In this document: positions 1 through 7,184 of the stretch, piece by piece
Numbering within the stretch: the stretch's first letter is position 1
Layout: every line of letters starts with the position of its first letter
Translations under genes and position numbers: made by a program
Assembly: GCF_004362975.1 (NCBI RefSeq)
Contig: NZ_SNXO01000006.1
Span: forward strand, 20,919-84,918
Length of the DNA: 64,000 nt
Reading direction: 5' to 3'
Source: Aminicella lysinilytica
GTDB taxonomy: Bacteria > Bacillota > Clostridia > Peptostreptococcales > Anaerovoracaceae
Notes under the pieces: generated by a model
Database searches by the model: none
What the model saw: the letters and a program-made list of their open reading frames with translations, nothing else
What the model was told of the DNA's origin: nothing

Positions 1-1
1 G

Positions 2-1927
2 GCTTTCTTGGATACCAACGGCGCAGAGAAACACATAAATATTGAAATTCCTAAGCATACAGACTTCAGAAAGGAACACGGCAGTGATTTCCGGAAAGAC
101 TATATGGATCTGGCAGGAGATTTGAACGTCTGCTCCAAGAGGGGACTGTCAGAAGAATTCGACTCGACCATAGGTGCAGGCTCTGTTATGATGCCTTTCG
201 GAGGCAAATACCAGAGAACGCCGGTACAGTCAATGGTCGATCTGGTATCCATAGAGAAAAAACATACGGATACATGCTCGCTTATGTCCTGGGGATTCAA
301 CCCTATGATATCCAGCGCAAGCCCATATCACGGTGCTTACCTGGCAGTAGTAGAGTCAGTTTCCAAACTTATTGCTACAGGGGCTTCGTTTAAAGACGTA
401 TATCTGTCATTCCAGGAATACTTCGAAAAGCCTGGTAATGATGGCAAACGCTGGGCCAAGCCAATGGCAGCGGTTTTAGGTGCTTTCAAAGCACAAAAGG
501 AACTGGGAGTAGCCGCCATCGGTGGCAAAGATTCAATGAGTGGAACCTTTGAGGACATAGATGTCCCGCCGACATTGATATCATTTGCGGTCACAACTGA
601 TAAAGCCGATAGGATAATCACTCCTGAATTTAAAGACGTTAACAGTAAATGTATTCTGTTAACTCCTGAATATGATGAAGATGGTTTACCTACAGGTGAG
701 TCACTCAAGAAGATATTCACTACTATGAACTCTATGAATTATAACGGACTCATTAAAGCAGCCTATACGCCGGGATATGGCGGTGTTGCAGAGTCTGTAC
801 TGAAAATGTCCATGGGCAACAGAATAGGTTTCAGATATGATGACAAGCTGTCCTTAGATGATATATTTGGATATCATTACGGTGCCTTCGTTATTGAAAC
901 AGATAAAAATGTCAATATAGAAGGTAATAATGCTACTTTGCTGGGAGAAACCACAGCCAGAAACACCATGGAGTGGGGCAGCAATGCTTTGCCTATGGAA
1001 GAGCTCTACATGGCTTATGAGAATAAACTGGAGCCAGTATATAAATGCAACATCAAGCCGGAACTGAAAAAGCTCGATACTTTCACATTTAACAGTAAGG
1101 ATAAAGTTCACCCTAAGACTACAATTGCTGTTCCTAAGGTACTGATACCGGTATTTCCGGGCACAAACTGCGAGTACGACTCAGCCAAGGCCTTCAGAGA
1201 CGCAGGAGCAGACCCAGAGATCTTTGTTATAAACAACCTTTCATCAGAGGCTGTAGCCAAGTCAGTAGAAGAATTTGCGGCTGGCATCAGAAAGTCGCAG
1301 ATCATATTCATTCCTGGCGGATTCTCAGGAGGAGATGAGCCTGACGGATCCGGCAAATTTATAACAGCTTTCTTCAGAAATGCTGAGATAAAAGAAGCCG
1401 TAACAGATCTTCTGGACAACAGAGATGGTCTCATGGCCGGTATTTGCAATGGTTTCCAGGCTTTGGTAAAACTGGGGCTTGTGCCTTATGGTAAAATAGT
1501 AGAAACAGATGAAAACAGCGCGACATTGACATTCAATGAAATCAGACGTCATCAATCTAAGATCGTCAGAACTCGAGTGGCTTCCAATAAGTCACCATGG
1601 ATGTCCAAGGTAAACGCCGGCGATGTTTTCATGGTTCCAATATCTCATGGTGAAGGAAGATTCATCGCACCGGACAGCTTGATCAGAGAACTTGCTGATA
1701 ATGGTCAGATACTGACTCAGTATGTAGATATGGCCGGGCAGGTTACTTCCGACATCCAATACAATCCTAACGGTTCATATTACGCTATCGAAGGCATAAC
1801 ATCACCAGATGGAAGGGTAATTGGAAAGATGGGACATTCAGAGAGGATAGGTAAAGATCTATATAAGAATGTGCCTGGAATCTATGATATGAAGATATTC
1901 GAATCTGCAGTAGAATATTTCAAATAA
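2..1927 (+). CDS. purL: Phosphoribosylformylglycinamidine synthase, C-terminal part (5' end cut by window)
   Basis: FGAM synthase of the long single-chain type, which uses ATP and glutamine to convert FGAR to FGAM in purine synthesis. The frame is open to the left edge, so the start and about the N-terminal half of the enzyme are missing. The visible part begins in the second ATP-binding (PurM-like) half, with GGKDSMSG about 172 codons in. It ends in a PurQ-like glutaminase domain starting at VLIPVFPGTNCEY near codon 378. The nucleophile Cys lies in GICNGFQ (about codon 480) and the catalytic His and Glu in SHGEGRF. All three glutaminase residues are present, so the enzyme should make its own ammonia. 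The Hpt gene follows 16 bases later. Confidence 0.96.
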   Translation, partial: AFLDTNGAEKHINIEIPKHTDFRKEHGSDFRKDYMDLAGDLNVCSKRGLSEEFDSTIGAGSVMMPFGGKYQRTPVQSMVDLVSIEKKHTDTCSLMSWGFNPMISSASPYHGAYLAVVESVSKLIATGASFKDVYLSFQEYFEKPGNDGKRWAKPMAAVLGAFKAQKELGVAAIGGKDSMSGTFEDIDVPPTLISFAVTTDKADRIITPEFKDVNSKCILLTPEYDEDGLPTGESLKKIFTTMNSMNYNGLIKAAYTPGYGGVAESVLKMSMGNRIGFRYDDKLSLDDIFGYHYGAFVIETDKNVNIEGNNATLLGETTARNTMEWGSNALPMEELYMAYENKLEPVYKCNIKPELKKLDTFTFNSKDKVHPKTTIAVPKVLIPVFPGTNCEYDSAKAFRDAGADPEIFVINNLSSEAVAKSVEEFAAGIRKSQIIFIPGGFSGGDEPDGSGKFITAFFRNAEIKEAVTDLLDNRDGLMAGICNGFQALVKLGLVPYGKIVETDENSATLTFNEIRRHQSKIVRTRVASNKSPWMSKVNAGDVFMVPISHGEGRFIAPDSLIRELADNGQILTQYVDMAGQVTSDIQYNPNGSYYAIEGITSPDGRVIGKMGHSERIGKDLYKNVPGIYDMKIFESAVEYFK

Positions 1928-1943
1928 TGTAAGGAGGTAAGTC

Positions 1944-2291
1944 ATGAAGGATGACCTTATGAAAACGTTGAAAGATGCCGGATTTGACACAGAAGGGACT
2001 TTGGAAAGATTTGGTGGAAGCGAAGAAATGTACGAAGAATTTTTAGGTACATTTCTTAAGGATAAAACTTTCGAAACTATAAAGCCTGCTTTTGATAAAA
2101 ACGATAAAGAAGAGGCCCTGAACACTACTCATACTCTGAAGGGAGTGTCTGGGAACCTTGGAATGACAAGGCTGTATAAAGCCTGCTGTAATACAGTCGA
2201 ACTTATCAGAGCCAATGAATTCGAGAAGGCCAGAGATTCATATGGCGAATTAGAAGCAGCCTATGAAGAAACATGCAATCTTATCAAATAA
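1944..2291 (+). CDS. Orphan histidine phosphotransfer (Hpt) domain protein
   Basis: A 115-residue protein made only of an Hpt four-helix domain. The phosphorylatable histidine is His63 in HTLKGVSGNLG, the classic HxLKG signature. Hpt proteins relay phosphate between receiver domains in two-component phosphorelays. No histidine kinase or response regulator is encoded nearby, so its partners are elsewhere in the genome. A strong ribosome site (AGGAGG) lies 7 bases before the ATG. It sits between purL and an acyl-CoA ligase, apparently co-transcribed with purL. The domain call is firm from the motif; the physiological role is unknown. Confidence 0.85.
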   Translation: MKDDLMKTLKDAGFDTEGTLERFGGSEEMYEEFLGTFLKDKTFETIKPAFDKNDKEEALNTTHTLKGVSGNLGMTRLYKACCNTVELIRANEFEKARDSYGELEAAYEETCNLIK

Positions 2292-2315
2292 ACAAGAAGG
2301 GAAATTAACTAATAT

Positions 2316-3614
2316 ATGAACAATTGCTATCAACCGGATATTGAGACTGCGCCTCGCGAACAAATCAAGGCGTGGCAGGATGAAAGACTGGTTCGTACCG
2401 TAAAACACGTATACGACCATGTTGAATACTACAGGAACAAAATGAAGGCTATAGGGCTGGAGCCCGGCGATATCAAGTCGACGGAAGATCTCTACAAGCT
2501 GCCTTTTATGAGCAAAGATGATCTTAGAGAAGCTTACCCCTATGGTTTGCTGGCAATGCCCCTCAAGGACTGCGTTAGGATACAGTCTACCAGTGGCACT
2601 ACAGGAAAGAGGGTAGTGGCTTTTTACACGCAGAATGATATAGATATGTGGGACGAATGTTGCGCCAGAGCGCTGGTAGCAGCCGGCGCCACACCGGAAG
2701 ATGTCGTTCACGTTTCATATGGCTACGGCCTGTTCACTGGTGGAGCTGGATTTAACGGTGGAAGCCATAAATTAGGCTCTCTGACGCTGCCTATGTCATC
2801 AGGAAACACTGACAGACAGATACAGTTCATGACAGACCTGCATTCTACAATACTTTGTTGTACGCCTTCATATGCCGCATACCTGACAGAGACCATCTGC
2901 GAAAGAGGACTGCAGGACCAGATAAACTTGAAAGCCGGCATATTCGGCGCTGAAGCCTGGAGCGAGGAAATGCGTCACGATATAGAAGATAAACTTGGCA
3001 TCAAGGCTTACGATATTTACGGCCTGACAGAGATATCAGGACCGGGTGTATCATATGAATGTCAGGAACAAGATGGTATGCATATCAATGAAGATAACTT
3101 CATTGCTGAAACTATCGATCCGAAAACAGGGAAACCTGTACCTGACGGTGAAAAAGGGGAGTTGGTATTCACCAGCATTACCAAAGAAGCATTTCCTCTT
3201 ATCCGTTACAGGACAAAGGATATCTGCATACTCAATAATGAACCGTGCGCCTGTGGAAGGACTTTCAAGAGAATGTCCAAACCTCTGGGCAGAAGCGATG
3301 ATATGCTCATAGTCAAGGGAGTCAACGTATTCCCAAGCCAGATAGAGACCGTTCTCATGAACGAGGGATATCCGGCCAACTACCTGATTACAGTCACCCG
3401 TGAAAACAACAGTGATAAGATCGAACTGCAGGTAGAAATCACCAATGAGATGTTCTCCGATGAACTGTCTGAAGTTTCAAAGAGAGAAAAGAAGCTTGTG
3501 AATGCTCTTAAGTCGATGCTCGGCATCTATGTGGACGTGAGACTTGTTGCTCCGAAAACCATAGAACGCAGTGAGGGCAAGGCTAAGAGAGTTATAGACA
3601 AGCGGAATATATAG
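2316..3614 (+). CDS. Phenylacetate-CoA ligase family protein (PaaK-like, AMP-forming)
   Basis: A 432-residue adenylate-forming ligase of the PaaK family, which activates an aryl or acyl acid with ATP and joins it to CoA. The ATP-binding loop STSGTTGK is at about residues 91-98. The C-terminal lid carries RSDDMLIVKGVNVFPSQIE near residues 326-344. The length is normal for PaaK. An ACT-domain gene follows 14 bases later. This ligase-ACT pair is common in anaerobes, often beside indolepyruvate oxidoreductase genes, and fits activation of arylacetates from aromatic amino-acid fermentation. No such oxidoreductase is visible here, so the substrate is inferred. Confidence 0.88.
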   Translation: MNNCYQPDIETAPREQIKAWQDERLVRTVKHVYDHVEYYRNKMKAIGLEPGDIKSTEDLYKLPFMSKDDLREAYPYGLLAMPLKDCVRIQSTSGTTGKRVVAFYTQNDIDMWDECCARALVAAGATPEDVVHVSYGYGLFTGGAGFNGGSHKLGSLTLPMSSGNTDRQIQFMTDLHSTILCCTPSYAAYLTETICERGLQDQINLKAGIFGAEAWSEEMRHDIEDKLGIKAYDIYGLTEISGPGVSYECQEQDGMHINEDNFIAETIDPKTGKPVPDGEKGELVFTSITKEAFPLIRYRTKDICILNNEPCACGRTFKRMSKPLGRSDDMLIVKGVNVFPSQIETVLMNEGYPANYLITVTRENNSDKIELQVEITNEMFSDELSEVSKREKKLVNALKSMLGIYVDVRLVAPKTIERSEGKAKRVIDKRNI

Positions 3615-3628
3615 AAAGGTGGTAAATT

Positions 3629-4060
3629 ATGGAAGTTAAACAAATCTCCGTTTTTCTGGAGAATAAACCTGGCATGCTCACTGAATTTGCCAAGATCCTA
3701 CAGAAAAATGATATCAGTATGAAGGCACTGTGCCTGGCTGAAACGCCTGAATACGGCGTCCTCAGAATAATAGTAGATGACAACTATAAAATTGCCACTG
3801 TCTTGAAAGATGAGGGTTATGTATACAGGGTAACACCGGTTTTGGCAGCAGTGATCCCGGATAAACCGGGTAGCCTTGTCAAGATACTTGATGTACTTGC
3901 AGCCAATGACATAAACCTAGAATATACATATGCTTTCATAACAAGAGAAAAAGACGAAGCATATATAATTATCCGTGTTCAGGATACAGAGAAAGCCAAT
4001 AAAGTCTTCAGAGAAGCCGGAATCAAGCTTCTCTCACAGGATGAAATCGATAAAATGTAG
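3629..4060 (+). CDS. Tandem ACT-domain protein
   Basis: A 143-residue protein made of two ACT repeats. The first starts at MEVKQISVFLENKPGML (residues 1-about 68) and the second at VTPVLAAVIPDKPGSLV (about 69-140). ACT domains bind small ligands, usually amino acids, and regulate partner enzymes. No catalytic domain is attached. It is the last gene of the + strand group and follows the PaaK-like ligase with an AGGTGG-type ribosome site. It is therefore likely to sense an amino acid for the ligase pathway, as inferred for the same pair in other anaerobes. The ligand cannot be read from sequence. Confidence 0.85.
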   Translation: MEVKQISVFLENKPGMLTEFAKILQKNDISMKALCLAETPEYGVLRIIVDDNYKIATVLKDEGYVYRVTPVLAAVIPDKPGSLVKILDVLAANDINLEYTYAFITREKDEAYIIIRVQDTEKANKVFREAGIKLLSQDEIDKM

Positions 4061-4099
4061 TAAAACGAACAGCAATAATTCAAATTAAGACTAAATCCT

Positions 4100-4201
4100 A
4101 AGGGAAAAACAGACACCGTACCTGAATGGGGGAAGAACGATTCCTCGGGTACGGTGTCTTATTCAGAAGACTAAATTATTCCTAAAATCTTAATTTTGGG
4201 A
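4100..4201 (-). ncRNA. Possible small RNA in the convergent gap
   Basis: This gap (4061-4465) holds no convincing gene. On the - strand, TTGAGT (4230-4235), a 16-base spacer and TATAAT (4208-4213) resemble a sigma-A promoter with a start near 4201. About 40-90 bases downstream lies the 12-bp terminator hairpin at 4111-4159. A second hairpin (CCTAAAAT / ATTTTGGG, 4181-4200) would sit at the 5' end. A terminator for the upstream LysM gene already exists at 4436-4457, so the promoter-hairpin pair would be an independent short transcript of about 100 bases. No known RNA family is recognised. This is inference only. Confidence 0.3.
4111..4159 (-). terminator. Strong hairpin, terminator on the - strand
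   Basis: A perfect 12-bp inverted repeat (AGACACCGTACC / GGTACGGTGTCT) flanks a 25-base loop. On the - strand it is followed by GTTTTTCCC, a terminator-like U tract. On the + strand it is followed by ATTCAG with no U tract, so it may only weakly stop the ACT gene message. It lies between convergent units. Confidence 0.65.
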
Positions 4202-4207
4202 AATGTT

Positions 4208-4235
4208 ATTATATACAAATAAAGAACGCACTCAA
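4208..4235 (-). promoter_or_regulatory. Candidate sigma-A promoter for the small transcript
   Basis: The -35 is TTGAGT (4230-4235) and the -10 is TATAAT (4208-4213) with a 16-base spacer, read on the - strand. No coding sequence with a ribosome site follows before the hairpin at 4111-4159. Confidence 0.35.
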
Positions 4236-4435
4236 TCTGGCGCTTTTCTGCTGGTATACGTCTGCTCTATATCCTGTAACCGTTGGTATTTCAATACTTG
4301 CAAATATTGAGGCTCTAATTTGCGTTTTAAGCGATTTTATTTCCCCTCTTGGTATAATCGGTCGCTGCGAAATCCTGTAAATATTGATAAATACAGGAAA
4401 AGCCACCTCTCGGTGACATTTCTCTGCAGTATGAT

Positions 4436-4457
4436 AAAAATTCAATCTCTTGATTGA
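4436..4457 (-). terminator. Rho-independent terminator of the LysM gene
   Basis: On the - strand TCAATC-AAGA-GATTGA is followed by ATTTTTATC, beginning 8 bases after the LysM gene stop codon. It is a short but complete stem, tetraloop and U tract. Confidence 0.6.
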
Positions 4458-4465
4458 GACACTGT

Positions 4466-4765
4466 TTATTGATATACTGGTATTATGATTTTCTGTCCAA
4501 CGTTCAGATCTTCTGCTGACATATCATTAGCTTCACATATATCGTAAACCACCTGACGGACATCCTTATTATCCGGTTTATATTCTTTAGCAATATTCCA
4601 AAGCGTATCTCCGGATTCGATTTCTACACATTGATACTGTGTCATAGATGAACTGCTGGCTATATTATTGCCGGCTATAGTACTGATCCCGGTAAATATG
4701 CACAATGCTACTATAACTGCAAATACTGTAAATCTTATTTTAGATGTTATTCTATACTTCTTCAT
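4466..4765 (-). CDS. Small membrane-anchored LysM protein, YneA-like SOS division inhibitor
   Basis: A 99-residue protein with a basic N-terminus, one membrane segment (about residues 10-30) and a single LysM domain from GDTLWNIAKEY to the C-terminus (NVGQKIIIPVYQ). Size, topology and domain match YneA, the SOS-induced protein of Bacillus that delays cell division. The ATG at 4765 is chosen because AGAGGTGAG precedes it; an upstream in-frame ATG (4786) lies only a few bases past the predicted transcription start and overlaps a LexA operator. A sigma-A promoter with LexA-type boxes lies directly upstream, supporting DNA-damage control. Unlike in Bacillus, lexA is not adjacent. A plain LysM cell-wall protein is the alternative. 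Confidence 0.75.
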   Translation of the reverse strand: MKKYRITSKIRFTVFAVIVALCIFTGISTIAGNNIASSSSMTQYQCVEIESGDTLWNIAKEYKPDNKDVRQVVYDICEANDMSAEDLNVGQKIIIPVYQ

Positions 4766-4779
4766 CGCTCTCACCTCTT

Positions 4780-4793
4780 GGAACATTTGTTCG
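4780..4793 (-). promoter_or_regulatory. LexA (SOS) operator, downstream of the LysM promoter
   Basis: The - strand reads CGAACAAATGTTCC, which matches the Gram-positive LexA/DinR consensus CGAACRNRYGTTCG at every specified position except the last base. It covers the predicted transcription start and the leader of the LysM gene. Confidence 0.8.
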
Positions 4794-4800
4794 TACCATT

Positions 4801-4829
4801 ATAATAGCAGAATATATGTTCGCTGTCAA
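4801..4829 (-). promoter_or_regulatory. Sigma-A promoter of the LysM gene with an embedded second LexA box
   Basis: A consensus -35 TTGACA (4824-4829), a 17-base spacer and a -10 TATTAT (4801-4806) are read on the - strand. The spacer contains a second LexA-like box, CGAACATATATTCT (4809-4822), with one clear mismatch in the GTTC half. A strong core promoter covered by two operators is the usual design of a tightly repressed SOS gene. Confidence 0.75.
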
Positions 4830-4836
4830 GAGGAAA

Positions 4837-4875
4837 ATAAACAATTGTTCGCATTATTTTGGAGCAATTGTTTAT
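4837..4875 (-). terminator. AT-rich inverted repeat after the amidase gene
   Basis: A perfect 11-bp repeat, ATAAACAATTG / CAATTGTTTAT, is separated by 17 bases and begins 9 bases after the amidase stop. On the - strand it is followed by TTTTCC, so it can act as a weak terminator that insulates the LysM promoter. One arm also resembles a LexA half-site pair. Confidence 0.45.
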
Positions 4876-4884
4876 CAGTAGCTT

Positions 4885-6393
4885 CTATTTGTTTGCTTTA
4901 GTTGTATCTACGCCTAGATAATCGCATAATCCCAAGGCTAAAGCCTTGCCGTAGGCATCGTATTTCTTAGTAAATATCTTGCGTTCGTACCTGATAGAAC
5001 CTGTTTCAAATAAGCATGCAGCAGGTGCCTTAGTTAGATTCAAACCTTTCAGATCCGTTCTGTATGTGATTCCATTGGTCCGTAAATGCATTTTAGAAAT
5101 TACGCTCTTATTGAGACATTTGGCCAGTTTAAGATCAGCTGCAGACCTGTAAAGGGGCTGCGTGCCGCTTTTGGCGCCATACCAGTCACAGTGTATATCC
5201 AAGTAAGTCTCAACAGGATATTTGTTAGCTCTGCGTATGCACAGGTTGACATTCATGTCATTGTTATTGTCAGCATCAGTTATTACAGAAACCCCGTAAG
5301 AACGCATATATTTTACCATGGCTTTTGTAATAGGAAGCATCAGTTTAGCTTCCTGATATCCGCCATAGCAGCAACCGCTGTCCCACCTGCCCTTATCATC
5401 GACACCATGGCCACAGCTGATGAACACCAGATGTCCTTCAGTCACTACCTTATCGACATTTGAATAAGCGCTGTATGTATGGCTGCCATCGCTGTTGGTC
5501 TTATAAGCTCTGACTTTATAATACCATTTAGTACGCGGCAGAAGCTTATCGTCAGTATATTTATTGGATGTTACTGTAGCCAGTTTCTTATATGAAGCCT
5601 TCGTGCTGAGTCTGCTGTAAATCACATAGCCGTCAGCTTCATCCACAGCATTCCAGGTTATCTTATTGATTTTCTTAGCATAGGCTGTGGCTTCTATAGA
5701 AGGCGTAGATAATTCTGATAATGCAATAATTGACTTTTCTGAAGACTTGTGGCTATATACATCCCTGCCCTTTACTGTCATATAAGCTCTGACATAATAA
5801 TAGTACTCAGTACCCTGAACAGCAGCTGAGTCAGTATAACTGGTTTCAGAAGTCGTACCTGTTTTTGAATATGAACCTGTAGATGTGCGACGATAAATAG
5901 CATAACCTGTCGCGCTGTCCACTGCTGACCAGGTCATATCAACTACGCCTGGTTTTTCCGATATTACGGTCAGCAACTGTGGCTTGCCGGGAATTGCAAC
6001 GGCTTTCACAGCCGAGGTGTACTTCCCGAAGAAAACCCTGGAGCCTGAAGACTTATAAGCCCTTATTTTGTAATAATAGGCACGGCCAGTCGTAATATTA
6101 ACGTCTGCATACGATGTGACTGAAGCAGATGGAGTCGCAATCAGTGTGTATCTGCCCTTGGAGCTGGTGGCTCTGTAAAGCCTGTAACCACTCACATTTG
6201 AGGATTTCTTCCATGTAACGCTGATGGTGTTATAAGAAATCCCCGAGGCTTTCAATGAAGAAACTTTCGACGGAATATTACCGGCAAAGGCTTCATTTGA
6301 TGAAGGTACATAAATAATAGTCAGGCATAATACTATTATAATAGTAAAAGATAATCTGATGATTCTCGGTAAATTATAGAATCTCATATACAC
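4885..6393 (-). CDS. Secreted N-acetylmuramoyl-L-alanine amidase with three FnIII repeats
   Basis: A 502-residue protein with a signal peptide or membrane anchor (about residues 12-38, ending in NEAFAG). Three fibronectin type III-like repeats follow (about 44-135, 136-226, 228-322), then an Amidase_3 catalytic domain (about 325-495). Zinc and catalytic residues are visible: His in SCGHGVDD, Glu in YQEAK, His in LDIHCDWY and Glu in LFETGSI. The enzyme should cut the bond between muramic acid and the stem peptide. GAGGAG lies 6 bases before the chosen ATG. It precedes the LysM/SOS gene but is separated from it by an inverted repeat. The FnIII repeats probably act as spacers or binding modules at the wall. 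Confidence 0.88.
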   Translation of the reverse strand: MYMRFYNLPRIIRLSFTIIIVLCLTIIYVPSSNEAFAGNIPSKVSSLKASGISYNTISVTWKKSSNVSGYRLYRATSSKGRYTLIATPSASVTSYADVNITTGRAYYYKIRAYKSSGSRVFFGKYTSAVKAVAIPGKPQLLTVISEKPGVVDMTWSAVDSATGYAIYRRTSTGSYSKTGTTSETSYTDSAAVQGTEYYYYVRAYMTVKGRDVYSHKSSEKSIIALSELSTPSIEATAYAKKINKITWNAVDEADGYVIYSRLSTKASYKKLATVTSNKYTDDKLLPRTKWYYKVRAYKTNSDGSHTYSAYSNVDKVVTEGHLVFISCGHGVDDKGRWDSGCCYGGYQEAKLMLPITKAMVKYMRSYGVSVITDADNNNDMNVNLCIRRANKYPVETYLDIHCDWYGAKSGTQPLYRSAADLKLAKCLNKSVISKMHLRTNGITYRTDLKGLNLTKAPAACLFETGSIRYERKIFTKKYDAYGKALALGLCDYLGVDTTKANK

Positions 6394-6410
6394 AACTCCT
6401 CTGTAATAAA

Positions 6411-7181
6411 TTATTCGGATATCTTTTTATATATGTTATCTATTACACCTGTCAGACGTTTTCTGAATATCAGGCATAATACCAATATTATGGCGCAAAT
6501 AACTCCAACAACGATCATTCCTGTGTAACTCTTATTCAGATACATGACGCCGAAGAGCAGACTTCCGCACATGCCCGGTATACGCCCGACCGTTGAAAGT
6601 ATCAGGAAAGGCTTCAGTTTCATATCGGAAATTCCTGCAGCATAGCAAACCAGATCCTTAGGCAGACCAGGTATCAAATAAATCAGAAATATTATTACAT
6701 ATGCCTTCTCGCTGTTGAGCCGTTCAAGAAAGTATTGCATTTTATCCTGTCCAAGAAAGAGTTTCATGGCGTCCGCACCCAGAAACCTGGCCAGATAGTA
6801 TGTTATTGTCGAACCGAGGATCGCTCCTGTAAGAGATAGTACCAGACCCGGCAGGAATCCGAACATAAACCCTGCAGCCACCTGAAATACCTGACCCGGC
6901 AGAACACTTATGATTATCTGCAGTATCTGCGCACCTATATAGGCGATCGCGCCTATTTTCTTATAACCTCTAAGGTAATTAGTTGCTTCATCTAAAGACT
7001 TGAACTGTGTTATTACATCTTGCTTGAAAATAATAATATAGGCAGGTATCCCAATAAGGATCACTATCAATACGGCAAATTTGGCTATTGTAAGTATAGT
7101 ATTCCATTTTTTCGCGCGCTTCTCCCCTGCACTCATATTCTCTTTAATGTTCTCTTTTTCCCTTTTGTTTACGTCATCCAT
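6411..7181 (-). CDS. TVP38/TMEM64 (DedA-like, VTT-domain) membrane protein
   Basis: A 256-residue polytopic membrane protein with a basic cytoplasmic N-terminus (residues 1-30) and about six hydrophobic segments. The VTT core contains the typical segment GQVFQVAAGFMFGFLPGLVLSL and a downstream YLIPGLPKDLVCYAAGIS stretch, both family signatures. Members of this superfamily act in phospholipid or undecaprenyl-phosphate translocation, or membrane homeostasis. The exact role of the TVP38 branch in Bacillota is not settled. It lies 17 bases before the amidase and 3 bases after the PLP lyase gene, so it is probably in the same unit. Confidence 0.85.
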   Translation of the reverse strand: MDDVNKREKENIKENMSAGEKRAKKWNTILTIAKFAVLIVILIGIPAYIIIFKQDVITQFKSLDEATNYLRGYKKIGAIAYIGAQILQIIISVLPGQVFQVAAGFMFGFLPGLVLSLTGAILGSTITYYLARFLGADAMKLFLGQDKMQYFLERLNSEKAYVIIFLIYLIPGLPKDLVCYAAGISDMKLKPFLILSTVGRIPGMCGSLLFGVMYLNKSYTGMIVVGVICAIILVLCLIFRKRLTGVIDNIYKKISE

Positions 7182-7184
7182 AGT

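Noticed and set aside
4209..4445. A 78-codon open frame on the - strand in the intergenic gap
   Set aside because: No ribosome binding site, no recognisable domain, and it runs through the LysM terminator U tract and the candidate small-RNA promoter.
4838..4851. Third LexA-like box (CGAACAATTGTTTA on the - strand) upstream of the LysM promoter
   Set aside because: It has more mismatches than the other two and is fully part of the 11-bp inverted repeat that follows the amidase gene, which explains it better as a terminator stem.
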